In this document: in pieces, positions 34,174-42,374 of the stretch | Layout: each line of letters begins with the position of its first letter | Numbering within the stretch: the first letter of the stretch is position 1 | NCBI RefSeq assembly: GCF_018614055.1 | Contig: NZ_JAGGPB010000032.1 | Location: 115,254-179,253 of the forward strand | DNA: 64,000 nucleotides | Direction: 5' to 3' | DNA from: Streptomyces sp. ISL-98 | GTDB taxonomy: Bacteria; Actinomycetota; Actinomycetes; Streptomycetales; Streptomycetaceae | The notes under the pieces: generated by a model | The model's input: the letters and a program-made list of their open reading frames with translations, nothing else | Told to the model about the DNA's origin: nothing | Databases searched by the model: none | Made by a program: the position numbers and the translations under genes

Positions 34174-35005
34174 TCATCCTCGCCGTTTCAGTGCGTGTGC
34201 CGCGCGTGGGATCTCCTCGTGCAGCAGCCGGCCGGCCAGGGCACCACCGAAGACGACGACGCCCACGCCCACCGCCAGGACTGGATGACCAGGACGGTTC
34301 CAATGGCCCCGTAGCTGACGGCGTTTGATGCGATCAACGGAGAGAAGACGAGCCGGGAGAAGACCCTCAGACCGAGCAGCCCGATCACGGTGGCCACCGC
34401 GCCGGGAAACAGGGCGCGCCAGCGGACCCGCCCGCCGAGCAGCATGCGCTGGGATTACCAGATGAATAGGACGGCGCTCAGCGACGCGACGGCCCCACCC
34501 GCCAGGGGCTCGCGCCGCAGAGTGGTGGTGGCGGAGACGAAGAGGTAACCGGTGAGGACACCGAGCCACACCACATGCCGCCACCTGGCCCCCAGCGAGC
34601 TGGGGGCAAGTCCCAGACCTTCTCGTAGCCGGTCTGCACCGCCGCCCCGAAGGTCAGGCCGAACACGGCGAGGGCGGCGATGCCGAACGCGGTCGTGGTC
34701 CGCAGCGCCTGGCCAGGCCGGGTGAACAACTGCTCGACCTGTTCGCTGGAGGCCGTCGACACGCCGAGCCCTTCCCCCAGCCACTGCGCGAACCCCCGCC
34801 CGTGCTTGGGATCACCCGAGGAGACAATGATCAGCAGCGGCACAAGCGTGAGGAACCCCAGCGCCGCGAAGCCCAGGGCGCGCTGCCACAGTTCGATATC
34901 GCTGCCCCGCCGCCATCCCCGTGCGACTGGGGAATGGCTGATCGCGCGGCCTAGCCGTCCGAACAGAGATGCACGGCCTGCTGCATTGGATGGCTTCATC
35001 GGCAT
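34174..35005 (-). pseudogene. Decayed YihY/BrkB paralogue
   Basis: Starting from ATG 35005 the frame encodes a YihY-like N-terminus (LWQRALGFAALGFLTLVPLLIIVSS ... TGYEKVWDLPPA). Near 34610 the family sequence continues in another frame (RWRHVVWLGVLTGYLFV), is then broken by an in-frame TAA at 34455-34457 just before SQRMLLGGRVRW, and near 34290 jumps to a third frame (VGVGVVVFGGALAGRLLHE) up to the stop at 34174. Two frameshifts and one nonsense codon make it a pseudogene, unless base-calling errors are involved. It is convergent with the intact YihY gene but not a close copy of it. Confidence 0.82.
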
Positions 35006-35164
35006 GCCTGTCGACTACCACGGTCGATACCGTTGCCGCGCGGGGGCACGACGCGCGGGTTCCCGGATAGCCTGGGAGAGTAAAAAGGCAGATCGATCTT
35101 GACTGGTTGCGACCCGTCTGTCACGGTTCGCATCGGCCGGGTGAACGGCTCAGGAGGGCGCGCC

Positions 35165-35521
35165 ATGATCCAGGCAGCCGATATCCGTGAGTGGCGCAAC
35201 CGCAACGTCGTCGATCCGAAGGGCCACAAGGTAGGCGTGCTCGAAGCGATCTACGTGGACACCACCACCGACGAGCCGGCCATGGCTACGGTCCGGACCG
35301 GAGTCCCCACCCGTCACCGCCTGGTCTTCGTGCCCCTTGGCGACGCGATCCTCGGGCCGGACTACCTCAAGGTCTCCTACGCCAGGGCACTGGTGAAGAA
35401 GGCGCCCTCGGTCGGCATGGACGACATCCTGCCCGCCGAGGCAGAGGAAGCGATCTTCCAGCACTACGACATGACCTACCAGCCTGGAGCCGGCGGCGAG
35501 AGGCAACTCGCGCGCCGCTGA
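35165..35521 (+). CDS. PRC-barrel domain protein
   Basis: This 118-residue protein has a PRC-barrel domain at about 5-75 (ADIREWRNRNVVDPKGHKVGVLEAIYVD), the fold known from photosynthetic reaction-centre H subunits and RimM, used for protein or RNA contacts. The ATG at 35165 is preceded by a strong AGGAGGG. In Streptomyces such proteins often occur with stress-response genes. A small membrane protein gene follows 35 bases later, probably in the same transcript. Confidence 0.8.
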   Translation: MIQAADIREWRNRNVVDPKGHKVGVLEAIYVDTTTDEPAMATVRTGVPTRHRLVFVPLGDAILGPDYLKVSYARALVKKAPSVGMDDILPAEAEEAIFQHYDMTYQPGAGGERQLARR

Positions 35522-35556
35522 CCGCCCGCGCTCCGTTCGAAGGAGGCGTCCGCGTC

Positions 35557-35727
35557 ATGACTCTCTTCCTGCTCCTCGTCCTGGTGGCCGTCGTGCTGGG
35601 AATCATCGGCGCGGTGGCAGAGGGCCTGGGCTATCTGCTGATCATCGGCATCGTGCTCCTCGTGGCCGACCTGGCCTTCATCGCCGTGCGATGGTCCCAG
35701 CGCTCTGATCGGCGCCCCATCCGATGA
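35557..35727 (+). CDS. Small hydrophobic membrane protein (56 residues)
   Basis: This protein is almost entirely two hydrophobic helices (TLFLLLVLVAVVLGIIGAVA and LGYLLIIGIVLLVADLAFIAV) with a basic C-terminal tail SQRSDRRPIR. The ATG has GAAGGAGG ten bases upstream. It probably sits in the cytoplasmic membrane; function is unknown. It is likely co-transcribed with the PRC-barrel gene. Confidence 0.7.
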   Translation: MTLFLLLVLVAVVLGIIGAVAEGLGYLLIIGIVLLVADLAFIAVRWSQRSDRRPIR

Positions 35728-35933
35728 CGCCGGCAGGTAACTGCCCCTTTGTGACAGCGAATTCGCACACCCCACATATTGACTGGCACAGCTCACAGAG
35801 AATGCGTCTCATTATTCGAGACGATCGATCACCGGTGAGGTGTGAATGGCGCACCAGGACCCTTCGGGGCAGGGTGTTTTTGCGAGATGGGGCACGCGGA
35901 AGGTGCGGAGGCCCCGGAGAGGTCTAGACAACA

Positions 35934-35965
35934 AACAGGGCCCCGGTCTCTGACCAGGGCCTTCG
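35934..35965 (-). terminator. tRNA-type rho-independent terminator
   Basis: On the minus strand GGCCCTGGTC and GACCGGGGCC form a 10-bp stem (one G-U pair) with a 3-base loop, followed by a T-rich stretch (TGTTTGTTG). It lies directly after the 3' end of the tRNA-Gly fragment, as expected for the original terminator of that tRNA gene. Confidence 0.6.
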
Positions 35966-35968
35966 TTG

Positions 35969-36016
35969 TGGAGCGGGTGACGAGAATCGAACTCGCGCTC
36001 TGAGCTTGGGAAGCTG
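35969..36016 (-). other. 3' fragment of tRNA-Gly(CCC): probable attachment-site relic
   Basis: Read on the minus strand, this 48-base piece runs from the anticodon region (CAGCTTCCCAAGC, anticodon CCC) through the T arm GTTCGATTC to an encoded CCA end. No matching D arm or 5' acceptor strand (GCGGGTG) is found upstream, so it is not a working tRNA. Similarity begins in the anticodon stem-loop, the usual crossover region of tyrosine-recombinase elements. It therefore looks like an att site left by an integrative element. No integrase gene is present. Confidence 0.65.
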
Positions 36017-36162
36017 CGCGCCGGAAGCAGTCGCGCACGCCCCGCCTACTCCCTCCGTGGTACGTGCACTGCCGCTGGCCGTACGACGACCCGGACCCCC
36101 TCCCCGAGCCACTCTCGGTAGCGACAAGGAAGTACGCAGATCGCACCGAGGAGCTGACCGAC

Positions 36163-36450
36163 ATGAACACCCTCGCGCACGAAGGACCCGGCCCGTGGAT
36201 CCTTCTCTTTCCGCTCATCTGGGCGGCCGTCGTCGTCGGCGTCGTCACCGTGCTGCGTCGTACCGTGTGGCGTGGGCGCCGTGGGCCCTGGCGGGCAGAC
36301 GCCGGCCGCGGCCCGCACAGTGAGAGCTCGCCGATCGCCATGCTCGGGCGCCGCTTCGCCTCCGGGGAGATCGACGAGGAGGAGTACTGGCGTCGGCTCT
36401 CCGTACTGGACGAGCAGTTCGGCCGTACGTCGAAGGACGGTGTGGCGTGA
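36163..36450 (+). CDS. SHOCT domain small membrane protein
   Basis: This 95-residue protein has one membrane helix (WILLFPLIWAAVVVGVVTVL at about 10-29), a basic linker and a C-terminal SHOCT domain (IAMLGRRFASGEIDEEEYWRRLSVLDEQF). SHOCT domains are thought to mediate oligomerisation. The ATG has GAGGAG ten bases upstream, and its end overlaps the GTG of the ABC ATPase, so it is the first gene of a three-gene operon. Confidence 0.85.
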   Translation: MNTLAHEGPGPWILLFPLIWAAVVVGVVTVLRRTVWRGRRGPWRADAGRGPHSESSPIAMLGRRFASGEIDEEEYWRRLSVLDEQFGRTSKDGVA

Positions 36451-37214
36451 TCAGCACCGACACGACGGTCCGTACCGATACCGCCGCCCGCGTCGTCGAC
36501 GCCGTCAAGGTCTACGGCAAGGGCGACACCGAAGTCAGGGCCCTGGACGGGGTGAGCGTCGGCTTTCCGGCCGGGCGGTTCACTGCCATCATGGGGCCCT
36601 CCGGGTCCGGCAAGTCCACGCTGATGCACTGCGCGGCCGGGCTCGACACGCTCACCTCGGGGTCCGCCTTCATCGGGCCCACCGACCTGAGCGCGCTCGA
36701 CGACCGCAGGCTCACGCTGCTGCGCCGCGAGCGCATCGGGTTCGTCTTCCAGGCGTTCAATCTGATCCCCACCCTGACTGTCGCCGAGAACATCACGCTG
36801 CCCATGGACCTCGCGGGCACCCGCGCCGACCAGGAGTGGACCGACGCGCTCGTGGACGTCGTCGGGCTGCGCGACCGGCTGCACCACCGGCCGAGCGAGC
36901 TCTCCGGCGGTCAGCAGCAACGCGTCGCCGTGGCCCGCGCGTTCGCCGGCCGCCCCGACGTCGTCTTCGCCGACGAGCCGACCGGCAACCTCGACTCGCG
37001 GTCCGGCGAGGAGGTGCTGCGCCTCCTCGGCCGGGCGGTGCGCCAGATGGACCGTACGGTCGTCATGGTCACCCACGACCCGGTCGCCGCCGCCCACGCC
37101 GACGAGGTCGTCTTCCTCGCCGACGGGCGTCTCGTCGACCGCATGGAATCGCCCACCGCCGAACGCGTGCTCGACCGCCTCAAGGCTTTCGACGTCAGGG
37201 GGGTGACGACATGA
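36447..37214 (+). CDS. ABC transporter ATP-binding protein (MacB/LolD type)
   Basis: This 255-residue ATPase has Walker A GPSGSGKST at 50-58, the signature LSGGQQQR at 152-159, Walker B VVFADEP at 172-178 and a switch His in VTHD. It belongs to the MacB/FtsE/LolD group that works with FtsX-type permeases. The GTG overlaps the SHOCT gene and the stop overlaps the permease ATG, so the three are translationally coupled. The substrate is unknown; relatives export peptides or lipids or drive cell-wall processes. Confidence 0.93.
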   Translation: MISTDTTVRTDTAARVVDAVKVYGKGDTEVRALDGVSVGFPAGRFTAIMGPSGSGKSTLMHCAAGLDTLTSGSAFIGPTDLSALDDRRLTLLRRERIGFVFQAFNLIPTLTVAENITLPMDLAGTRADQEWTDALVDVVGLRDRLHHRPSELSGGQQQRVAVARAFAGRPDVVFADEPTGNLDSRSGEEVLRLLGRAVRQMDRTVVMVTHDPVAAAHADEVVFLADGRLVDRMESPTAERVLDRLKAFDVRGVTT

Positions 37215-39772
37215 GTTCCGTCAGGACGTCCGTACGGCTGAGCATGTCTTCCCTGCGCGGCCACAAGCGGCGCTTCGCCGGTACGTTCACCGCCGTGCTG
37301 CTCGGAGTCGCCTTCCTGGCGGGCACGCTCGTCATGGGCGACACCCTGCGCGGCAGCTTCGACACGATGTTCGGCAACGCCACCGGCGGTACGGACGCGG
37401 TTGTCCGCAGCTCCAACGTCGTCGGGGAGGGCCAGGGGACGCGGCAGGCTGTCCCCACCTCGCTCGTCACAACGGTCGAGGAGGCTCCGGGCGCCGCGGC
37501 CGCCGTACCCAGCATCCAGGGCGCGGGCCGGCTCATCGGCTCCGACGGCGAGCCCATCGGTGGCGAGGGCCCGCCCACCACCGCCGGCAACTGGATCGAC
37601 GACCCCGAGCTCAACCCGTACGAACTCGCCGAAGGGCGCGCACCCAGCGCGACCGGCGAGGTCGTCGTCAACCGGGGAGCGGCCGAGGACGGTGGTCTCA
37701 AAGTCGGTGACACGACCGTGCTGCGCACCCCCGACCCGGTGCGCGTGACGGTGGTCGGCCTGGCCACCTTCGGCGGCGAGGACGGCATGGGCGAGGTCAC
37801 CTTCACCGGGATGACGCGCGCCGACGCGGAGAAATACCTCACGCCGAAGCCGGGCGAGGCGTCGAACATTCAGGTACGGGCAGGGCCCGGGACCAGTCAG
37901 CAGGAGCTTGTGGACGCGCTGGCCCCCGTACTGCCGGAGGGGGTTGAGGCGATCACTGGCGAGCAGTCGACCGCGGAGAACCAGGACGCCATCTCCGGCC
38001 AGTTCCTGAGCCTCTTCACCACCCTGCTGCTCGTCTTCTCCGGCATCGTGCTGCTGGTCGCGACCTTCTCCATCCACAACACCTTCGCGATCGTCGTCGC
38101 CCAGCGCACCCGCGGGAACGCCCTGCTGCGCGCCCTCGGCGCCTCCCGCCGCCAGGTCCTCGGCTCGACACTCGCCGAGGCGACCGTCGTCGCGGTGATC
38201 GCATCCGCGGCCGGGCTGCTCGGCGGCATCGGCATGGCCGCCGGCCTCCAGGCACTCTTCCCCGCCATCGGATTCCCCTTCCCGGAGGGCGACTTGGTGG
38301 TCAGCGGCGTCTCGATGCTGCTGCCGCTCGTCGTCGGCGTCCTCGTATGCCTCGGCTCCGCACTGCTGCCGGCCGTCCGCGCCGGACGCACCGCACCGCT
38401 CGCCGCGCTGCGCGAAACCGCCGTCGACGACTCCGGCGCGTCCAGGTCGCGTGGCGTCGCCGGTACGGGTCTGGGCCTGGCCGGGGTCGGCATCATCCTC
38501 GTCGGGGTGCTGGCCAGCCCGTCCGTGTGGCTCGCGGGGGCCGGCGCGGTGCTCGCGCTCGTCGCCTTCGTGATCCTCGGGCCGGTCGCAGCGTCGTACG
38601 CCGTACGAGTACTCGGCCGCCCACTCGACCGGCTGCGCGGCGTCACGGGCGGCCTGGCCAAGCGCAACGCGCTGCGCAGCCCGAAGCGCACCGCGGCGAC
38701 CGCCACCGCGCTGATGATCGGCGTCGCCGTCGTGTCCCTGTTCACGGTCTTCGGCGCCTCGCTGAAGGCGACGATGGACCAGACGGTGGCCCGCTCCTTC
38801 GCGGGCGATGTCGCGATCAGCGCACCGGCGTTCGGCGCGGGCGGCAGCGGACTCAGCCCGAAGCTCGGTCCCGCCATCGCGGAGCTGCCCGAGGTGGCGG
38901 CCACGGTCGCACTCGGCCAGGGCGTGGCGGACGTCGACGGCGGGGGACGGCAGCTGACCGTCACCGACCCGGCCGCGCTGGCCAAGGGCTTCGACCTCGG
39001 CACGGTCGAAGGATCGCTCGACGGCCTCGGTGCCGAGGGCCTCGCCGTATCGCGGTCCGAGGCGGACAAGAAGGGGTGGCGGCCGGGCAGCACCACCGAA
39101 CTCGCGTTCACGGACGGCCGGAAACAGACCTTCACCGTCCGCGCCGTCTTCGAACGGTCCGAGCTGCCGGGCGACTACGTCATCAGCCGCGAAGCCTGGG
39201 CCCCGCACCGCGGACAGGACTCCGACACCCTCGTCGCCGTCACCTTCAAGGGCGGCGTGACGGACGCGGACGGCACGGCAGCGGTCGAGAAGACTGCGGC
39301 GGCGTACGGCGATCCCGAGGTGCAGACCCGCGACGAGTACGCCCAGTCCGCGGCCGGCGCCATCGACATGATGCTGACGCTGATCTACGCACTGCTGGCC
39401 CTCGCCGTCCTGATCGCGCTGCTCGGCATCGCCAACACCCTCACCCTTGCGATCCACGAACGGACCAGGGAACTCGGCCTGCTGCGCGCGGTCGGCCAGA
39501 CCAGGGCGCAGCTGCGCGCCATGGTCCGCTGGGAGTCGGTGCTGGTCGCCGCCTTCGGTACGGCGGGCGGCCTGGCACTCGGCGCCTTCCTCGGGTGGGT
39601 GCTGGTGAAGGCCTCCGAGGGCGCGGGCGACACCGCCTTCGCGTTCGCGCTGCCGCTGCTCCAGCTGGCGGTGGTCGCGCTGGTTGGCCTGACCGCCGGC
39701 GCCCTCGCGGGCTGGCGCCCGGCCCGCAGGGCGGCACGCCTGGACGTACTGCGCGCGATCGCCACGGAGTGA
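37211..39772 (+). CDS. FtsX/MacB-type ABC transporter permease
   Basis: This 853-residue membrane protein contains two FtsX-type permease units. An N-terminal helix (18-42) is followed by an extracellular domain to about 260, three to four membrane helices (270-405), a helix pair (420-465), a second extracellular domain (520-720) and a final block of three helices (725-850) with ELGLLRAVGQTRAQLRAMVRWE. This is the 10-helix architecture of large actinobacterial permeases. It works with the ATPase encoded just upstream (4-base ATGA overlap). Confidence 0.92.
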   Translation: MSSVRTSVRLSMSSLRGHKRRFAGTFTAVLLGVAFLAGTLVMGDTLRGSFDTMFGNATGGTDAVVRSSNVVGEGQGTRQAVPTSLVTTVEEAPGAAAAVPSIQGAGRLIGSDGEPIGGEGPPTTAGNWIDDPELNPYELAEGRAPSATGEVVVNRGAAEDGGLKVGDTTVLRTPDPVRVTVVGLATFGGEDGMGEVTFTGMTRADAEKYLTPKPGEASNIQVRAGPGTSQQELVDALAPVLPEGVEAITGEQSTAENQDAISGQFLSLFTTLLLVFSGIVLLVATFSIHNTFAIVVAQRTRGNALLRALGASRRQVLGSTLAEATVVAVIASAAGLLGGIGMAAGLQALFPAIGFPFPEGDLVVSGVSMLLPLVVGVLVCLGSALLPAVRAGRTAPLAALRETAVDDSGASRSRGVAGTGLGLAGVGIILVGVLASPSVWLAGAGAVLALVAFVILGPVAASYAVRVLGRPLDRLRGVTGGLAKRNALRSPKRTAATATALMIGVAVVSLFTVFGASLKATMDQTVARSFAGDVAISAPAFGAGGSGLSPKLGPAIAELPEVAATVALGQGVADVDGGGRQLTVTDPAALAKGFDLGTVEGSLDGLGAEGLAVSRSEADKKGWRPGSTTELAFTDGRKQTFTVRAVFERSELPGDYVISREAWAPHRGQDSDTLVAVTFKGGVTDADGTAAVEKTAAAYGDPEVQTRDEYAQSAAGAIDMMLTLIYALLALAVLIALLGIANTLTLAIHERTRELGLLRAVGQTRAQLRAMVRWESVLVAAFGTAGGLALGAFLGWVLVKASEGAGDTAFAFALPLLQLAVVALVGLTAGALAGWRPARRAARLDVLRAIATE

Positions 39773-39782
39773 GGTGCTGCCA

Positions 39783-39801
39783 GTGCGGGCCCGGCCCGCA
39801 C
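39783..39801. terminator. Hairpin after the ABC operon
   Basis: A 19-base perfect palindrome (GTGCGGGCC-C-GGCCCGCAC) begins 11 bases after the permease stop codon. It is the first of two strong GC hairpins in the convergent gap and probably ends transcription. Confidence 0.5.
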
Positions 39802-39879
39802 CAGGTTGAGGCCGGTAGCGCGCAGGCCACTCCGGTTAGGCCGGTAGTGCGGCCCGCGCCCGGCTGAGGCCAATCACGT

Positions 39880-39916
39880 GGGCCCGCACGCCCGTGAACG
39901 CCGGTCGTGCGGGCCC
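39880..39916. terminator. Second GC hairpin in the convergent gap
   Basis: GGGCCCGCAC at 39880-39889 pairs perfectly with GTGCGGGCCC at 39907-39916 across a 17-base loop. The same GTGCGGGCC core occurs in the hairpin at 39783-39801, so the gap holds repeated versions of one sequence. It may stop read-through from the HATPase gene. Confidence 0.45.
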
Positions 39917-39953
39917 CCGATGGCAGCCCGTGGTGCGCGCCTCGCCCGACCCG

Positions 39954-40487
39954 TCAGCCGACCACGGCCGACCGGGCGGGCGTATGTGCGTGCGTCGCCT
40001 CGACGACTTCGTGAGCAGCGTCGTCCTGGGAGAACGGTCCGTCGGTCGTCGCCCCGTACACGGGGTAGGAGGACAGCGCCACAACGGGGGAGGGCGGTGC
40101 GGGCAGTGTGAACCACACGACCTTCCCGGCATCGCCCTGCGGGCGTACACCCCAGCTCTCGCTGAACGCCTCTATCAGAGCGAGCCCGCGCCCGCTCGTT
40201 TCACCCGCGTCGGCCGCACGGACCGTGGGCAGACGCGGATCGTGGTCGTGGACGGACACCGTGAGGCGGTCGAGCAGCAGCTCGATCTTCACCGTGCATG
40301 TCTTGTCCGGCTCTGCGTGCCGGTGGACGTTGGTCAGCAATTCGGTGACGCCGAGCGCCGCCTGGTCGATCAAGGTATCGAGATGCCAGTAGCGCAATTG
40401 CGCCGAGATGATTCTGCGGACCTGACCGATCCGCGACGGCAGGGCCTGGAGCTCCACCGTGCAGTGCCTGCTTGGCTGGCTGATCAC
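39954..40487 (-). CDS. RsbW-like ATP-binding regulatory protein (HATPase_c)
   Basis: This 177-residue protein has a GHKL ATPase fold with the N box AALGVTELLTNVHRHAEP and the G box GRGLALIEAFSESWGV. Stand-alone proteins like this in Streptomyces are anti-sigma serine kinases or relatives that bind STAS proteins. The C-terminal 45 residues are a non-conserved polar tail. The GTG at 40487 is preceded by GGGGAG. A possible target is the STAS protein at 30835-31227, although orphan members are common. Confidence 0.85.
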   Translation of the reverse strand: MISQPSRHCTVELQALPSRIGQVRRIISAQLRYWHLDTLIDQAALGVTELLTNVHRHAEPDKTCTVKIELLLDRLTVSVHDHDPRLPTVRAADAGETSGRGLALIEAFSESWGVRPQGDAGKVVWFTLPAPPSPVVALSSYPVYGATTDGPFSQDDAAHEVVEATHAHTPARSAVVG

Positions 40488-40630
40488 GGCTGCGACTCCC
40501 CGAAATCGGTCCGGAAGAAGACGAAGAACGGATCCAGCAGTTGCTGGCTGCTGTGTGGTCCGGCGGACTGGATCTCAGCGTCACCGCCGTTGCACCCTGA
40601 GTGATGTGAGATCAGGGTGACCCAGGTCAT
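40484..40630 (-). CDS. Possible 48-residue protein coupled to the HATPase gene
   Basis: ATG at 40630 opens a 48-codon frame (MTWVTLISHHSGCNGGDAEI ... FFVFFRTDFGESQP) whose TGA overlaps the HATPase GTG. GGAG lies five bases before the ATG. The overlap and ribosome site speak for translation, but the composition is not typical and no family is recognised. It may be a leader peptide or not a gene. Confidence 0.28.
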   Translation of the reverse strand: MTWVTLISHHSGCNGGDAEIQSAGPHSSQQLLDPFFVFFRTDFGESQP

Positions 40631-40653
40631 ACTGCTCCGCAACTCGCATCACA

Positions 40654-40980
40654 TCAGTCACGTGCACCCCGCGTGTCGCGGGCGCTGCGAATGGCCTCCA
40701 GAAGCCGGCCCGCCAGCTCTTCACCCTTCGGGGTGCGCCCGTGCTTCCCCATGATGAGCCGGTACCGGGTTCCGTTGACCGTCGCCACCGTGCTGTCCTC
40801 CCCGGCGTACCAGGGTTTCCCCGCACTCACAGAGCCCAGCGGCGCACTGTCGATCTCGCGCCCGTTGCTCGTCAGCAGCACCAGCCTGCCGTCTTTGACC
40901 AGCACCTGGCCGGCCTTGGTGAGTGAGCGGGGCCAACGCTCGATCCGTACGCCCGTCGCGCTGAACTCGGGCTCCGCCAT
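40654..40980 (-). CDS. Conserved hypothetical protein, PH-like
   Basis: This 108-residue protein starts MAEPEFSATGVRIERWPRSL and continues with alternating short strands (GQVLVKDGRLVLLTSNGREIDSAP) and a C-terminal helix (GEELAGRLLEAIRSAR). The pattern resembles small bacterial PH-like domains, but I do not recognise the family. An AAGGGGG site lies nine bases before the ATG. It is divergent from the Cds1-like gene, and a 12-bp inverted repeat occupies the shared gap. Confidence 0.7.
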   Translation of the reverse strand: MAEPEFSATGVRIERWPRSLTKAGQVLVKDGRLVLLTSNGREIDSAPLGSVSAGKPWYAGEDSTVATVNGTRYRLIMGKHGRTPKGEELAGRLLEAIRSARDTRGARD

Positions 40981-41020
40981 GCCACTTCGCCCCCTTCGCG
41001 CATAGGTCCTGGGGGGCAGT

Positions 41021-41105
41021 CTGCACAAACGTGGGCGTACGCACCAGAGCACCTCGCCCATCAACAAGGGATCCCTATGGATGCCCAAAGTCAACGTTTG
41101 TGCAG
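41021..41105. repeat. Long-range 12-bp perfect inverted repeat between divergent genes
   Basis: CTGCACAAACGT at 41021-41032 is the exact reverse complement of ACGTTTGTGCAG at 41094-41105, with 61 bases between. The two arms flank the middle of the divergent promoter region, so they could be a pair of binding sites for a looping regulator. AACGTTTGT is rare in such GC-rich DNA. Confidence 0.55.
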
Positions 41106-41192
41106 GTGAGAGGCTTAAAGTGGCGGGTGGGAGACGTGAGTCCCGAGGTGGAACCAGCTGCCGCGGGGACGCTACGACGAGGAGTGGCCCGC

Positions 41193-42329
41193 ATGAGCAC
41201 CACTGACCAGGCACGCGGCGGCGACGCCGCCATGGCGACCATCGATGTGGACCGCAGCGACGCGGAGTACCGGGCGTGGCTGAAAGAAGCCGTCCGTAAG
41301 GTCCAGGCCGACGCCAACCGCTCCGCCGACACGCACCTGCTGCGCTTCCCGCTGCCCGAGCAGTGGGGGATCGACCTGTACCTCAAGGACGAGTCCACCC
41401 ACCCGACCGGCAGCCTCAAGCACCGGCTCGCCCGCTCGCTCTTCCTGTACGGCCTGTGCAACGGCTGGATCAGACCCGGCAAACCGGTCATCGAGGCGTC
41501 CAGCGGCTCGACCGCGGTCTCCGAGGCGTACTTCGCGAAGCTGATCGGCGTGCCGTTCATCGCCGTGATGCCGCGCACCACCAGCCCCGAGAAGATCCGC
41601 CTGATCGAATTCCACGGCGGGCAGTGCCACTTCGTGGACGACTCGCGGAAGATGTACGAAGAGTCGGCCGCCCTCGCGGTCGAGTCCGGCGGCCACTACA
41701 TGGACCAGTTCACGTACGCGGAACGGGCCACCGACTGGCGCGGCAACAACAACATCGCCGAATCCATCTACCAGCAGCTGAAGTTGGAGCGCTACCCGGA
41801 ACCGGCCTGGATCGTCGCGACCGCCGGGACCGGCGGCACATCGGCCACCATCGCGCGCTATGTGCACTACATGCAGCACGACACCCGCATCTGCGTCCCG
41901 GACCCGGAGAACTCCTGCTTCTTCGACGGCTGGACCCGCCGCGACCCGCTCGCCGCCAGCGACTGCGGCTCGCGCATCGAAGGCATCGGCAGGCCCCGGA
42001 TGGAGCCCAGCTTCGTGCCCGGCGCCATCGACCGGATGATGAAGGTCCCGGACGCGGCGAGCGTCGCGGCCGTACGCGCGCTGGACAGGGCCATCGGCCG
42101 GAAGGCGGGCGGCTCCACCGGTACGGGGCTGTGGAGCGCACTGAAGATCATCGCAGGGATGGTCGCGGAGGGGCGCAGGGGCAGTGTCGTCACGCTGCTC
42201 TGCGACCCGGGCGAGCGCTACCTCGACAAGTACTACTCGGACGCCTGGCTCGCCGAACAGGGCCTGGACATTGCGCCGTACGCCGCCGCGATCGACGAAT
42301 TCCTGGCCACCGGCGAGTGGACCTGCTGA
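41193..42329 (+). CDS. cds1: PLP-dependent cysteine synthase-like enzyme, Cds1-type L-cysteine desulfhydrase
   Basis: This 378-residue fold-type II PLP enzyme has the Schiff-base lysine K76 in HPTGSLKHRLARSL, the substrate loop EASSGSTAVSEA and the glycine-rich phosphate loop TAGTGGTSAT. It resembles mycobacterial Cds1, which degrades L-cysteine to H2S, ammonia and pyruvate; a role as cysteine synthase is possible. The C-terminal extension (FVPGAIDRMMKVPD ... LATGEWTC) fits the Cds1 group. The ATG at 41193 has GAGGAG eight bases upstream. Confidence 0.85.
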   Translation: MSTTDQARGGDAAMATIDVDRSDAEYRAWLKEAVRKVQADANRSADTHLLRFPLPEQWGIDLYLKDESTHPTGSLKHRLARSLFLYGLCNGWIRPGKPVIEASSGSTAVSEAYFAKLIGVPFIAVMPRTTSPEKIRLIEFHGGQCHFVDDSRKMYEESAALAVESGGHYMDQFTYAERATDWRGNNNIAESIYQQLKLERYPEPAWIVATAGTGGTSATIARYVHYMQHDTRICVPDPENSCFFDGWTRRDPLAASDCGSRIEGIGRPRMEPSFVPGAIDRMMKVPDAASVAAVRALDRAIGRKAGGSTGTGLWSALKIIAGMVAEGRRGSVVTLLCDPGERYLDKYYSDAWLAEQGLDIAPYAAAIDEFLATGEWTC

Positions 42330-42374
42330 CCGGCCCCTGCTGACCGGTCCTGCCGAAGGGATACGGGTAGGGGC

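Larger units (their letters stand above)
35728..36162. other. 435-base gap: att-like scar and small hairpin
   Basis: The gap holds the tRNA-Gly 3' fragment and its terminator. A small hairpin CGTCTC-ATTATTC-GAGACG lies at 35805-35823, and TTGACT at 35779-35784 could be a -35 box. The left half (35735-35830) is clearly less GC-rich than typical Streptomyces DNA. I see no protein gene. Confidence 0.5.

Noticed and set aside
35969..36016. Functional tRNA-Gly gene
   Set aside because: The D arm and 5' acceptor strand are missing and the anticodon stem pairs only in its inner bases, so this is a fragment.
36911..39457. 848-codon frame antisense to the FtsX-type permease
   Set aside because: Composition is typical of GC-rich antisense frames and the plus strand encodes a full permease coupled to its ATPase.
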